A stretch of 64,000 bases of DNA from Actinomycetota bacterium (GCA_009701885.1 WLJH01000004.1:62001-126000); one strand, 5' to 3'. Positions 48,158 to 57,465 are shown, numbered from the stretch's first letter. Notes: generated by a model from the letters alone, not told the origin. Numbers and translations: made by a program.

Positions 48158-48940
48158 TCAGTCGGTGCCGTGCTCGGCGATGAAGGCGAGGATCTGCTCC
48201 GACAGTTCCGGACGGCAGACGATGAGATCGGGGAGGTAGACGTCGTCCTGGTTGTAGACCAGCTCGTCGCCGTTGACCCGCGAGGTGAACAGGCCGGCGG
48301 CGCGGGCGACTGCGACGGGGGCCGCGGAGTCCCACTCGTACTGCCCACCGGCGTGGACGTAGGCGTCGGCCACGTCGCGCACGACCGACATCATCTTGAC
48401 CCCTGCCGAGCCCATGGGGACCAGCTCGGCGCCCATCTCCTCGGCGAGGGCCTGCACGAAGGCCGGCGGGCGGCTGCGGGAGACCGCGATGCGCGGTCGC
48501 TCCGAGGTGCTCGGCGGCACCACCGGCGGGTGACCGGTGTTGAACGTCTCGCCCAGCACGGGCTGCGCGACCGCGCCGGCGACCAGCGCGCCGCCCTGCC
48601 ACAGCGCCACGTGCACGGCCCAGTCGTCGCGCGGGGGCTCGGAGAACTCGCGGGTGCCGTCGAGCGGGTCGATGATCCACACGCGCTCGGCGGAGAGCCG
48701 GGCCTTGTCGTCCTTGCCCTCCTCCGAGAGCACGGCGTCCGCGGGACGGTGCTCGGCGACCAGGCGCATCAGCAGCTCGTGAGCGGCGGCGTCGCCGGCG
48801 TCCTTGAGCTCCTTGCCCTCCAGACCCTCGGCCCGCACCTCGAGGAGGCGGCGGCCGGCCACCTCGGCCAGCCAGGTGGCGAGGACGTGGTCGTCGGCGT
48901 CGACGGGGGGCGTTCCGGGCTCAAAACCAGTGGAGGTCAC
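48158..48940 (-). CDS. cysQ: 3'(2'),5'-bisphosphate nucleotidase (CysQ-type)
   Basis: A 260-residue lithium-sensitive-type phosphatase of the inositol monophosphatase fold. VLSEEGKDD provides a metal Glu, WIIDPLDGTREF (about 87-98) the core metal-binding motif, and YEWDSAAPVAVARAAG the C-terminal Asp. It removes the toxic by-product PAP of sulfate assimilation. GTG 48940 is the start. It lies in an operon between pth and the HAD hydrolase gene. Confidence 0.88.
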   Translation of the reverse strand: MTSTGFEPGTPPVDADDHVLATWLAEVAGRRLLEVRAEGLEGKELKDAGDAAAHELLMRLVAEHRPADAVLSEEGKDDKARLSAERVWIIDPLDGTREFSEPPRDDWAVHVALWQGGALVAGAVAQPVLGETFNTGHPPVVPPSTSERPRIAVSRSRPPAFVQALAEEMGAELVPMGSAGVKMMSVVRDVADAYVHAGGQYEWDSAAPVAVARAAGLFTSRVNGDELVYNQDDVYLPDLIVCRPELSEQILAFIAEHGTD

Positions 48941-48960
48941 GCCCTGCAGGCTATCGGCGC

Positions 48961-49563
48961 TCAGCTGTTGAAGCGCTGCTGGGTCTTCTCGAGCCCGTCG
49001 GAGACGAGCGACTCGACCGCGTCGGCGGCGGTGTCGACCACGAAGGGCAGCACCTTGCGCTCGGCCGAGGAGTAGTCCGACAGCACGAAGTCGGCGACCT
49101 CCTGGCGACCCGGGGGGCGGCCGATGCCGACCCGCACCCGGTGGAAGTCGCCGGTGCCGAAGGAGGAGCGCATCGACTTCAGGCCGTTGTGACCGTTGTC
49201 GCCGCCGCCGAGCTTGACCCGCATCGTGTCGAACGGGATGTCCAGCTCGTCGTGGATCGCCACGACCTGGGCGGGGGCGACCTTGTAGAAGGTCGCGAGG
49301 GCCTTCACCGGCCCGCCGACCTCGTTCATGTAGCAGCGCGGACGGGCCAGGACCACCCGCGGCCCGGGGACGCCGGGCGGGGTCAGCCGGCCCTCGACGA
49401 CGTCGGCACGGCCGGACTTGTGGGCCCGGAAGCCCGAGCCCATCCGGCGGGCCAGCTCGTCGGTGACCATGTAGCCGATGTTGTGCCGGTGCCCGGCATA
49501 GCTCGGGCCCGGGTTCCCCAGCCCGACGACCAGCCACACGTCAGTGGTCGAGTCGTCGCTCAT
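48961..49563 (-). CDS. pth: Peptidyl-tRNA hydrolase
   Basis: A 200-residue enzyme that frees tRNA from dropped peptidyl-t[22 protein letters not shown] carries the Asn and catalytic His27; [14 protein letters not shown] and [24 protein letters not shown] complete the active site and signature. Standard length. In M. tuberculosis pth also follows rplY. It lies 46 bases downstream of rplY here. Confidence 0.97.
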   Translation of the reverse strand: MSDDSTTDVWLVVGLGNPGPSYAGHRHNIGYMVTDELARRMGSGFRAHKSGRADVVEGRLTPPGVPGPRVVLARPRCYMNEVGGPVKALATFYKVAPAQVVAIHDELDIPFDTMRVKLGGGDNGHNGLKSMRSSFGTGDFHRVRVGIGRPPGRQEVADFVLSDYSSAERKVLPFVVDTAADAVESLVSDGLEKTQQRFNS

Positions 49564-49609
49564 CTGGGGATCCCGGGCCCGTCTGCTCAGCGGTCGGTGA
49601 CGGCGTACG

Positions 49610-50284
49610 TCACTCGGAGTCGGCGTCGCCCTCGGCCGCAGCCTCGGCCGGAGCGTCGCCGGAGGCGTCCTCGTCGGAGTCCTCGCGCTCGATGCCGGCC
49701 TCGGCCTCGGCCTCCTCCAGCTCGGCCTCGAGGGCCTCGGCGGAGACCTGCTGGGCGACGTTGACCACAAGGGTCTCGGGGTCGGTCAGCAGGGTGGTGC
49801 CCGAGGGCAGGGACAGGTCGGAGGCGTAGATCAGGGTGCCGGCCTCGGCGCCCTCGACGGAGACCTCGAAGGACTCGGGGATGTGGGTCGCCTCGGCCTC
49901 GACGGAGACGGAGGCGTTCTCGGTGACGACCAGGGTCTCCGGGCCGGCCTCGCCGACCACCACGACGGGGACGTCGACGGTGACCTTCTCGCCGCGCTTG
50001 ACCGCGACGAAGTCCACGTGCTCGAGCACGCGGCGGATCGGGTCGACCTGGACCTGCTTGGTCAGCGCGAGCTGGGTCGTGCCGTCGATGTCGAGCTCGA
50101 GCAGCGCGTTGGGGCCGCCGTGCTTGAGGGCCATCATCGTGTCGTGGCCCGGCAGGGTCAGGTGCTGCGGCTCGCCGCCCTGCGAGTAGACGACGGCGGG
50201 GACCTTGTGCTCGCGACGGATGCGGCGGGCGGCGCCCTTGCCGAACTCGGTGCGGACCTCGGCGGTGATCTTCTCGGTGGACAT
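49610..50284 (-). CDS. rplY: 50S ribosomal protein L25/Ctc form
   Basis: A 224-residue protein: an N-terminal bL25 domain ([19 protein letters not shown]... VPAVVYSQG) that binds 5S rRNA, the TL5/Ctc-type beta domain, and an acidic tail ([19 protein letters not shown]...). The ATG at 50284 has GAGGAGAGC upstream. First gene of rplY-pth-cysQ-HAD. The 210-base upstream region holds a GC-rich hairpin. Confidence 0.95.
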   Translation of the reverse strand: MSTEKITAEVRTEFGKGAARRIRREHKVPAVVYSQGGEPQHLTLPGHDTMMALKHGGPNALLELDIDGTTQLALTKQVQVDPIRRVLEHVDFVAVKRGEKVTVDVPVVVVGEAGPETLVVTENASVSVEAEATHIPESFEVSVEGAEAGTLIYASDLSLPSGTTLLTDPETLVVNVAQQVSAEALEAELEEAEAEAGIEREDSDEDASGDAPAEAAAEGDADSE

Positions 50285-50383
50285 GCGCTCTCCTCGTGCT
50301 GCGGTGCTGCTGACGTGTCGGGGGTGTGGTGCGGGCCGTACGTGGCGTGTGGGAGCCGGGCGGGCCAGGGGCGGGACGCAACA

Positions 50384-50420
50384 GCGCCGCGCTCCCGGTG
50401 GTGACGAGGCAGCGCGGCGC
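50384..50420. other. Hairpin in the rplY upstream region
   Basis: GCGCCGCGC and GCGCGGCGC form a 9-bp stem with a 19-base loop, 100 bases upstream of rplY and 75 before the divergent plus-strand operon. It could be part of the rplY leader, but no conserved leader motif was recognised. Confidence 0.35.
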
Positions 50421-50494
50421 GATCTCCGCCCTGTCGATCACGGAGCCCCGCGACCCTGCCGGACCGCGCGCTCCCTCGCCGAGGCAACCGGGGA

Positions 50495-51235
50495 ATGGTA
50501 GCCCCGAGGGCGCCCGAGTCGCGAATCGCGCTCGTGGTGGTGCTCGTCCTCGCCGTCATCGCGACGGCGCCCTTCGCGCTGATCGCGCTGGGGGTCGCAC
50601 TGGCCGCCGCCATCCTGCTGCTCGACGCCGCCCTCCTGACTGTGGGTGAGGCCACCTGGGGGGACGTGGCGTGGGACCTCGCGGGGCTCGCCCTGTCCGC
50701 CGTCGGTGGTCGCGCCACCCTGGCCCTGACCCAGCGCCTGACCACGAGCATGAACGGGGCGATGGGCGCCATCATCACCGCGGTCCGCACCAACGCCAGT
50801 GCCAGCACCCCGACCCTGGTGCGCATGATGCAGGGCGTCCGGCTCCCCGGCTTCGGTTGGATCGGCCGCGCCGGGGACAGGGTCGCCCAGGCCCGTGTCG
50901 ACGTCATCGCCAACCAGGCGGTACGCACGATCGACCTGGCCCGACCCAGCGCTCTGAGTCGCGTCCTCCACCTGGACGGCCAACCGGCCGGCAACGTGGC
51001 CCGCATCAACGCGATGCGGTCCTTCGACGTGCGGGCGGCCATGCCGATGCTGGACGACGCCCAGCAGGTGGCGGCGCAGATCCGCAACCTCAACGTGGTG
51101 ATGGCCGCGAACGACGTCGACGGGGCGATCGACCGGGTGAGCCCCATCTCGATCAACTCCCTCGCCGGTGACGCCATCGACCACTCCATCAACGAGGCTC
51201 GCCAGCTGTCCTGGCGCCTCCAGCACGCCGGCTGA
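50495..51235 (+). CDS. Membrane protein, unknown; first gene of a four-gene operon
   Basis: A 246-residue protein. A paired hydrophobic stretch (about 11-48: IALVVVLVLAVIATAPFALI, then a second helix) precedes GEATWGDVAWDLAGLALSAVGG. That combination, two helices then a WGDVAWD-like turn, resembles the linker region of WXG/LXG-type polymorphic toxins, but no toxin domain follows. The remaining about 165 residues are helical and soluble, with a hydrophobic LPGFGWIG. The function is unknown. It begins at ATG 50495, divergent from rplY, and is followed by a gene 12 bases on. Confidence 0.55.
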   Translation: MVAPRAPESRIALVVVLVLAVIATAPFALIALGVALAAAILLLDAALLTVGEATWGDVAWDLAGLALSAVGGRATLALTQRLTTSMNGAMGAIITAVRTNASASTPTLVRMMQGVRLPGFGWIGRAGDRVAQARVDVIANQAVRTIDLARPSALSRVLHLDGQPAGNVARINAMRSFDVRAAMPMLDDAQQVAAQIRNLNVVMAANDVDGAIDRVSPISINSLAGDAIDHSINEARQLSWRLQHAG

Positions 51236-51247
51236 GAGGCTGACCCG

Positions 51248-52492
51248 GTGCTCAGACGTTCCCGCGGTCGTGGTCCCGGTGCCGACCGCGACGACCGGGG
51301 AGCGGGGTCGCCCACCCGGGAGCCCCGCATGTTCCCGTCCACCGGAACCGGTGCGGGGGTGCTCGCGGTGCGCCACCGACAGGTGCACGTCGACGACGAC
51401 GGCAGCCTGGCTGTCGGGGACGGGTCGGGTCGGGAGGTGCTCGCACCGCCGGGCAGTCTCGTCCGGGCTGTCCTGGTCCCGGACCCGTCGTACCCCGAGC
51501 TCGGCCTCCTCGACCACGACGGCCCGCGCGTGCGTCTGCCCCTGTGGCGCTACACCGACGCCGTGAACGTCCTCGGGTCCGACGAGCTGCTGCTCCATGC
51601 CACGGGGGCCTCCGCGCTCACGCGGGCGCTCGGGCTGGGCATCGCCCCCGCGTCCGCCGCGGACCGTCAGGCGCTGCGCCGTGTCGCGGCACTGGACCCG
51701 CACCGTCCGGCACGCCATCGCGGCGACGTGGTCCTGCTGATGATCGCTCTGGTCCTGCTCGTGTTCCCGGCCGTCGCCGCGCTCGCGGTCGCACCCTGGG
51801 CGCTCGTCCCCGTCGTGCTCCTCGCCGCGGGGCTCGCAGCCGGTCCGACGCTGCGCCTGGTGCGCAGGAGGGCGACTCTCCTCGAGGCCGTCACCGGGCT
51901 CCCGGACCTGCCCGGCGCCTCGTCCGTGGCACCGACCCACCCCTCCGCGGTCCGCCAGCGCACGCTGGCGCGGACGCTGGTCTCCCCCCGTCGCGTCGTC
52001 GTGCACCACCACGGACGCGAGACCTGGTTGCCCGGTCCGGCCGCAGGCGGGGTGACGCGACTGCTGCGGACCCCGGACCTGCTGCTGTGGCAGGACCGGC
52101 GGGGCATCACGCTCGCCGCGTCTGCCGGCGGCTGGGCGGAGGACCCGACCGAGCTCGAGCGCGCCTGCCGCCGCGCCGGCATCGAGGTCGCCGTGGACGA
52201 GACGCCGTTCCCGGTCCACGCCGTGGGCAGCCCGGAGGCGTGGCCCGCGCACGAGGGCTTCGGACGGCCACCCGTCCGCGGCGCGGCGCCCGACTCCGAC
52301 CTCTGGGTGCCCTCCCTGCTGGCCTTCGTGGTGCCGGCCCTCGTGGTGGAGGGTCTCCTGTGCGCTCTCGCGCACCCGGTCGCAGCCCTCTCCGCGGTGC
52401 CGGGTGCCGCCCTGGCCGTGGTGTGGGTCGGTTCCGGCCGACGCGTCCGCGCCTGGCAGCGGGGCGAAGCGGCACGGGGGGACCTCTCGTGA
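51248..52492 (+). CDS. Four-helix membrane protein, unknown
   Basis: A 414-residue protein beginning at GTG 51248. About 140 soluble residues come first, then a hairpin of two helices (VVLLMIALVLLVFPAVAALA and VVLLAAGLAAGPTLRLV). Another about 145 soluble residues follow, including RRVVVHHHGRETWLPG, then a second pair of helices (SLLAFVVPALVVEGLLCALA and onward) and a basic end. No family is recognised. It overlaps the next gene by four bases (GTGA). It is probably a membrane component of a complex encoded with its neighbours. Confidence 0.55.
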   Translation: MLRRSRGRGPGADRDDRGAGSPTREPRMFPSTGTGAGVLAVRHRQVHVDDDGSLAVGDGSGREVLAPPGSLVRAVLVPDPSYPELGLLDHDGPRVRLPLWRYTDAVNVLGSDELLLHATGASALTRALGLGIAPASAADRQALRRVAALDPHRPARHRGDVVLLMIALVLLVFPAVAALAVAPWALVPVVLLAAGLAAGPTLRLVRRRATLLEAVTGLPDLPGASSVAPTHPSAVRQRTLARTLVSPRRVVVHHHGRETWLPGPAAGGVTRLLRTPDLLLWQDRRGITLAASAGGWAEDPTELERACRRAGIEVAVDETPFPVHAVGSPEAWPAHEGFGRPPVRGAAPDSDLWVPSLLAFVVPALVVEGLLCALAHPVAALSAVPGAALAVVWVGSGRRVRAWQRGEAARGDLS

Positions 52493-53088
52493 ATCACGAT
52501 CCCCACGCGTCCATCGGTGACCTCCAGGTCCACGGCCTGGCGCGCTGGCTACCCGTCCCCCTGGACGACGTGGATCGCGAGCGCTGCGCGCGCCGGATGC
52601 TCGACCTGCTGGACCGCGCCGACGCCTCGGCCGACCGGGACGCGGCAGAGCAGCTCGCCGACCTGGTCCTCTCCGTGGCCGAGCAGAGCGATCCCGAGGA
52701 CGACGTCCTCCCCCTCCTCGCCTGGGCCTACCTCGCCGAGATCGGCCACTTCTCCCCCGTGGCCGTGGCATGGCTGCGCATCATCCGCACCGAGGTCGAC
52801 GATCCCGTCCAGGTGGTCGCCTGGCTCAGCCAGGGCTCGGAGCTCCTCGAGCCTCCCACGGTGGACGAGCTGGACACCCCCATGGGACGGGCCACGGCGC
52901 TCCAGCTGCGCATAGCCAGCCCGGGCCTGGACCAGCCACGTCGGGTCCAGGATCTCTCGGCGGTCCTCTGGCTGCGACCCGACCCCGGCTTCGCGCTCCT
53001 GCTCATGGGCCACGTCGAGGACCTCGTGCACGCATCGGCCTTCTCGCACGCGCTGCGCGAGCTGGCCGAGGGGGTGAGCGGGCTGTGA
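52489..53088 (+). CDS. Soluble helical protein, unknown
   Basis: A 199-residue acidic, largely alpha-helical protein with no signal or membrane segment. Stretches such as RCARRMLDLLDRADASADRD and LPLLAWAYLAEIGHF suggest TPR-like helical pairs, though no clear repeat can be proven. GTG 52489 overlaps the upstream stop; the next gene overlaps the end by four bases. Cytosolic adaptor-like role is only an idea. Confidence 0.5.
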   Translation: MNHDPHASIGDLQVHGLARWLPVPLDDVDRERCARRMLDLLDRADASADRDAAEQLADLVLSVAEQSDPEDDVLPLLAWAYLAEIGHFSPVAVAWLRIIRTEVDDPVQVVAWLSQGSELLEPPTVDELDTPMGRATALQLRIASPGLDQPRRVQDLSAVLWLRPDPGFALLLMGHVEDLVHASAFSHALRELAEGVSGL

Positions 53089-53705
53089 GCGAGGTGACGA
53101 CCGACGACACGGTGCTGCCGATCGCCGGAAAGCCGTGGGAGCTCATGCTTCCTCCCGGCTGGTGGACCATCCCGACTCGGGCCGAGGAGAGCCGGACCAG
53201 CATCGTCCGGTTGCTCGACCACACCTTCCGCGGGACCGCACGCGACGAGCTGGTGACTCGGCGCATCGAGATCGATCGCGAGCTCACGCAAGCCGTCGCC
53301 CGGGCGGGCCAGCAGGGCGCCACCCATGTACACACCCTGGTCCGACCGGTTCGCGGAGTCCCGGTCAGCGCCACGCTGGTGGTCACCCCGGTCACCATCG
53401 GCCCGGCCCAGGACGTCGCGGAGGCCTTCGCCCACGTGCTCGACTCCGGGGGCGGCGTGCTCGAGCACGGCAGCGTCAGCCTCGCAGGACGCCCCGCCCT
53501 GCGGCGCGTGCGGCGCACCCCCATGACCGTCGAGGTCGCCGGGAGCGAGGTCTCGAGGTGGCAGACGGGCGTCGACTACGTCGTCGACCTCGGCGGGGAC
53601 TCCCTGCTGATGCCGGGGTTCACCACCCTCACCGACCAGGTGCGCGAGGACATGGTCGCTCTGTTCGACGCGATGGCCGGCACCCTTCGTCAGCGCACCT
53701 CCTGA
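53085..53705 (+). CDS. Soluble protein, unknown; last gene of the operon
   Basis: A 206-residue protein starting at GTG 53085 (GTGA overlap). It begins with LPIAGKPWELMLPPGWWTIP, a pattern seen in accessory proteins of some actinobacterial type VII secretion loci, by memory only. A likely alpha/beta body follows, with RRVRRTPMTVEVAGSEVSR and YVVDLGGDSLLMPGFTTL. No catalytic motif is visible. Confidence 0.5.
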   Translation: MSEVTTDDTVLPIAGKPWELMLPPGWWTIPTRAEESRTSIVRLLDHTFRGTARDELVTRRIEIDRELTQAVARAGQQGATHVHTLVRPVRGVPVSATLVVTPVTIGPAQDVAEAFAHVLDSGGGVLEHGSVSLAGRPALRRVRRTPMTVEVAGSEVSRWQTGVDYVVDLGGDSLLMPGFTTLTDQVREDMVALFDAMAGTLRQRTS

Positions 53706-53745
53706 CTCCTGTCGAGCCGACGACCCGCCCACCTAGGGTCGGGGC

Positions 53746-56190
53746 ATGTCTCTCACGCTGGCCGAGGCCCGGGACCGCGCGGCCGCCGTCACGGTCGAGT
53801 CCTACGCGATCGACCTCGACCTCACGGGCTGGGACCGAGGGCACTTCGCGTGCCGCACCCGGGTGCGCTTCAAGACCAGTACCGAGCGGACCTTCCTCGA
53901 GCTCACGGCGGCGCGAGACGTGTCGGTCGACTGCGACGCCAGCCCCCTCACCTGGACATACGACGGCCGCCGCATCGCCCTGGACGGCCTGCCGGTCGGG
54001 GAGCCGGTCGAGGTGGTCGTCCGGGCCGAGGTGCCCTACGTCAGCGACGGCGACGGCATGCACCTCATGACCGACCCCGAGGACGGCGAGACCTACGTCT
54101 CGGCGTACCTCTCCCTCGACGTGGCGCAGCGCGTCTTCCCCTGCTTCGACCAGCCCGACCTGAAGGCGACCTTCGACCTGGCGGTGACTGCCGACCCGCG
54201 ATGGACCGTGCTCGCCAACGGCCGGGTCCGCGAGCACGACGAGGCGGCCGGGCGCTGGCGGTTCGCGACCACGCCCCGCATCTGTCCCAGCCTCTTCGTG
54301 GTCTGCGCGGGGCCGTGGCACTCGGTGACCTGGGAGCACGCCGGGCTGCCCTTCGGCTGGCACGCGCGCGCCTCGCTCGCCGCCGAGCTCGACCGCGACG
54401 CCGAGGAGCTGCGCCGCACGACGACCGACTGCTTCGACCACTACGCGACGCTCTTCGACCAGCCCTACCCCTTCGACTCCTACGACCAGCTCTTCGGCCC
54501 CGGCCACAACTGGGGTGCGATGGAGACGCCGGGATGCGTCACCTACCGGGACGAGTACCTCCCGCGCGGACGCGTCACCGACCACCAGCGCGCAGCGCGG
54601 GCGACCGTGATCGCCCACGAGATGGCGCACATGTGGTTCGGCAACCTCGTGACGATGCGCTGGTGGGAGGACACCTGGCTCAACGAGTCCTTCGCCGACT
54701 ACATGGGCTACCGCGTCGCCGATGACGGAGCGGGCTTCGCCGGCGCCCTCGTCGCGCACGAGTCCTCGCGCAAGCCCGGCGCCTACACCGCCGACGAGCG
54801 CCGCTCCACCCACCCGGTGGCGCCCGCGCCCGAGGACGTCCCCGACGTCGACGCCGCCTTCGCCAACTTCGACGCCATCTCCTACTCCAAGGGCAACTCC
54901 TGCCTGCGCCAGCTCGTCACCTGGCTCGGCGACGAGGACTTCCTCGCCGGGGTCAACGCGCACCTGACCCGGCACGCCTTCGGCAACGCCACGCTCGACG
55001 ACCTCGTCACGGCCCTCGACGAGGCCTCCCCGCGCGACGTCCGCGCGTGGGCCGAGGCCTGGCTGCGGCGGCCGGGCTTCGACACCGTCGCGGTCGAGCG
55101 GGACGCCGACGGCACCCCGGTGCTGGTGCGGGAGGGCTCGCGCCCCCACCGCTTCTCGGTCACGGCGTACGCCGCGGACGGCTCCGTCGCCGGCGAGCGG
55201 CTCGTCGACCTGGCCGACGCAGCGCTCCCCCTGCCGGACTGGGCCGGTCTCGCCGTCGTTCCCAACAGCCGCGGCGAGTCCTTCGTCCGGCTGCGCCTGG
55301 ACGACCACTCCGCAACCTTCGTCCGGCAGCGCCTCTCCGACGTCACCGACGAGCTGCAGCGCGCCGTGCTGTGGGCGCACTGCTTCGACGAGGTCCGCAC
55401 CGGTGCCCTGCCCGTGCCGGCGTACGCCGACCTGGTGGCCGCCCACCTGCCCCGCGAGCCGCACGCAGCGCTTGTGGCCGCCGTGCTCGACCGCACCCTC
55501 GGACCGGTCCGCACCAGGGTCGCCACCGCCGACGCCGTGCCGGCCCTCGCCGACGCCGTGGCCGCCGCCTGCGCCGCCGGTCTCTCGGGTGGCCCCGGCG
55601 CCGAGGACGAGCAGGTGGCCATCGCCCTGGTCCGCGGTCTGGTGTCCACGACCCGCGACCCCTCGCTGCTGGAGCGCTGGCTCGCCGCCGGCCGCACGGA
55701 CACCGGTCCGGTCGGCGGGGTCGACCTCGACCCGTCCCTGCGCTGGTCGACCCTGGCCCGCCTGGCCGCGCTGGGCGCGATCGACGCCGATCGGATCGAG
55801 GCCGCCCGGGTCGCCGACGGCTCCTTCGCCGGCGACCTCGGGGCGGCGCGGGCCCTCGCGGCCCGCCCCACCGCCGAGGCCAAAGCCGAGGCGTGGGCGG
55901 CGATGACCGAGCCCGACGTCTCCAACCGGCTCTTCGAGTCGCTGGCCCTCGGCCTCTGGGACGCCGAGCGCCCCGACCTGTGCGCGCCGTACGTCGAGGC
56001 CTACCTCGACGCCGGCCCCGACATCGCCCGCCGGCGTGGCCAGGGCTTCAGCCTCGTCCTGGGCCGCAACGCCTTCCCCGCCCTGGCCCTCAGCGCCGAC
56101 CAGCGGTCACGACTGGCGGAGGTGCTGGCCGCTGACGTGCCCACCGTCCTGGCGCGTCAGTGGAACGACGCGCTGGACGACCTGGGCTGA
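53746..56190 (+). CDS. pepN: Aminopeptidase N (M1 metallopeptidase)
   Basis: An 814-residue M1 peptidase. The exopeptidase motif is GAMETPG (257-263) and the zinc site is HEMAH (291-295) plus Glu314 in WLNESFADY. The N-terminal beta domain and C-terminal helical domain (ERAP1-like) are complete. It removes N-terminal residues from peptides in the cytosol. Its stop codon ends at the first base of a 161-bp foldback element. Confidence 0.95.
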   Translation: MSLTLAEARDRAAAVTVESYAIDLDLTGWDRGHFACRTRVRFKTSTERTFLELTAARDVSVDCDASPLTWTYDGRRIALDGLPVGEPVEVVVRAEVPYVSDGDGMHLMTDPEDGETYVSAYLSLDVAQRVFPCFDQPDLKATFDLAVTADPRWTVLANGRVREHDEAAGRWRFATTPRICPSLFVVCAGPWHSVTWEHAGLPFGWHARASLAAELDRDAEELRRTTTDCFDHYATLFDQPYPFDSYDQLFGPGHNWGAMETPGCVTYRDEYLPRGRVTDHQRAARATVIAHEMAHMWFGNLVTMRWWEDTWLNESFADYMGYRVADDGAGFAGALVAHESSRKPGAYTADERRSTHPVAPAPEDVPDVDAAFANFDAISYSKGNSCLRQLVTWLGDEDFLAGVNAHLTRHAFGNATLDDLVTALDEASPRDVRAWAEAWLRRPGFDTVAVERDADGTPVLVREGSRPHRFSVTAYAADGSVAGERLVDLADAALPLPDWAGLAVVPNSRGESFVRLRLDDHSATFVRQRLSDVTDELQRAVLWAHCFDEVRTGALPVPAYADLVAAHLPREPHAALVAAVLDRTLGPVRTRVATADAVPALADAVAAACAAGLSGGPGAEDEQVAIALVRGLVSTTRDPSLLERWLAAGRTDTGPVGGVDLDPSLRWSTLARLAALGAIDADRIEAARVADGSFAGDLGAARALAARPTAEAKAEAWAAMTEPDVSNRLFESLALGLWDAERPDLCAPYVEAYLDAGPDIARRRGQGFSLVLGRNAFPALALSADQRSRLAEVLAADVPTVLARQWNDALDDLG

Positions 56191-56350
56191 GCCTCGATCT
56201 ACCGATGGTCGCCGTCGCGAGCGGCACCAGACGGGTGCGCTGGCAAGGCGGAGCGCCGAAGGCGGGCCCCCAGGCCCGTCGAGGCGTGACAACGCCGCCA
56301 GGGCGCCCGGATGGTGTCGCGGAGCAGGCGAGAATCGGTGGATCGAGGCT
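56190..56350. repeat. 161-bp foldback repeat, copy 1
   Basis: The ends are inverted: AGCCTCGATC at the left and GATCGAGGCT at the right, with ACCGAT/ATCGGT, TCGCC/GGCGA, CACCA/TGGTG and CTGGC/GCCAG pairing inward. It can fold into one long imperfect hairpin. Copy 2 follows after one base. It lies between the convergent stops of pepN and the NmrA-type gene. Confidence 0.8.
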
Positions 56351-56351
56351 G

Positions 56352-56512
56352 AGCCTGGATCCACCGATGGTCGCCGTCGCGAGCGGCACCAGATGGGTGG
56401 CCTGGCAAGGCGCCCGACGCGAAGGCCTGCTGGGTGCCCGTCGAGCGTCGGCAACGCAGCCAGGGCGCCCAGATGGTGTCGCGCAGCAGGCGAGAATCGG
56501 TGGATCCAGGCT
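56352..56512. repeat. 161-bp foldback repeat, copy 2
   Basis: Same length and register as copy 1, with AGCCTGGATC and GATCCAGGCT ends. Position 6 is G with C at 156, where copy 1 has C and G. Position 43 is T with A at 120, where copy 1 has C and G. Both changes keep pairing. The inner loop adds CCGACGC/GCGTCGG pairing absent from copy 1. Confidence 0.8.
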
Positions 56513-56533
56513 GAGGGTCCGGCGGGGCTCGGT

Positions 56534-57388
56534 TCAGACCAGCGCCTCCTCGACCGCCTGGCGCAGGTCGGTGGCCGGGCGGCCGAGCAGCGTCTCGAGG
56601 TCGGTCGTCGGGACCAGCAGCTCGCCGTCAGCGATGCCCCTGTCGACATCGGCGAGCACGGCATCCATCGGGGCGGGCACGCCGGCACCGGCGAGGATCT
56701 GCTGGAGCTGCTCGACCGGCACGTCGGTGTAGGTGATCTCCTGGCCGATGGTCTCGCCGATGACCGCGGCGACCTCGGCCAGCGTGCGGGCCTCGCCGCC
56801 GAGTTCGTAGACCTTCCCCAGGTGGCCGTCGGTGGTGAGCACCACGGCCGCCGCCTCGGCGTACTCGCGGCGCGGGGCGAGGGAGACCCGCCCCTCGCCG
56901 GCGGCTCCGACCATCCCGTGAGCCCGGTAGGTCTCGACCTGGGCGGTGTAGTTCTCGACGTACCACGCGTTGCGCAGCACGGTGTGCGGCACGCCTGAGG
57001 TCTCGAGCAGCTCCTCGGTGGTGGCGTGGTCGGCCAGCAGCTGCACCGACGAGCCCCGCGCGTGCGGGCCCGAGGTGTAGACGAGCTGCTCGACACCGGC
57101 CTCGCGTGCGGCCTCGACGACCCTGCGGTGCTGCTCGACGCGGCCGGGCTCGGTCCCGGACACCAGCAGCACGGCGGCGGCGCCGCGCACGGCGTCGGCG
57201 ACGGCTGCCTCGTCGTCGCGGTCGACTCCGAGGACCTGCACGCCACGATCGGCGAGGTCGGCGAGCCGCTCCGTGGCGCGCCCGGTGGCGCGGATGTCGG
57301 AGGGGGCGACGCCGCGCTCGAGGAGCGCCTCGACCGCGAGGCGTCCGAGGTGGCCGGTGGCTCCGATGACGGTGATGGTGCGGGACAT
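56534..57388 (-). CDS. NmrA/QorB-like NAD(P)H-binding protein
   Basis: A 284-residue atypical short-chain dehydrogenase. The cofactor motif is TVIGATGHLGRLAVEALL (about 5-22). LVYTSGPHARG and NAWYVENYTAQV are in the substrate region. It is similar to NmrA-type or quinone oxidoreductase 2-type proteins. The ATG at 57388 has GAGAGGAA upstream. It diverges from the HxlR-family gene, with a palindromic operator between them: a common redox-responsive pair. Confidence 0.85.
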   Translation of the reverse strand: MSRTITVIGATGHLGRLAVEALLERGVAPSDIRATGRATERLADLADRGVQVLGVDRDDEAAVADAVRGAAAVLLVSGTEPGRVEQHRRVVEAAREAGVEQLVYTSGPHARGSSVQLLADHATTEELLETSGVPHTVLRNAWYVENYTAQVETYRAHGMVGAAGEGRVSLAPRREYAEAAAVVLTTDGHLGKVYELGGEARTLAEVAAVIGETIGQEITYTDVPVEQLQQILAGAGVPAPMDAVLADVDRGIADGELLVPTTDLETLLGRPATDLRQAVEEALV

Positions 57389-57444
57389 GGGTGGTTCCTC
57401 TCGTGGGTGACGCTGACACCCCCACCAACCGGACCCAGCAGCCC

Positions 57445-57465
57445 CTACTTCCCTTTCGGAAGTAG
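57445..57465. promoter_or_regulatory. HxlR-type operator, perfect 8-bp arms
   Basis: CTACTTCC-CTTTC-GGAAGTAG lies between the divergent NmrA-type and HxlR-type genes. It resembles the ACTT...AAGT sites of HxlR regulators. It probably controls both genes. Confidence 0.65.
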
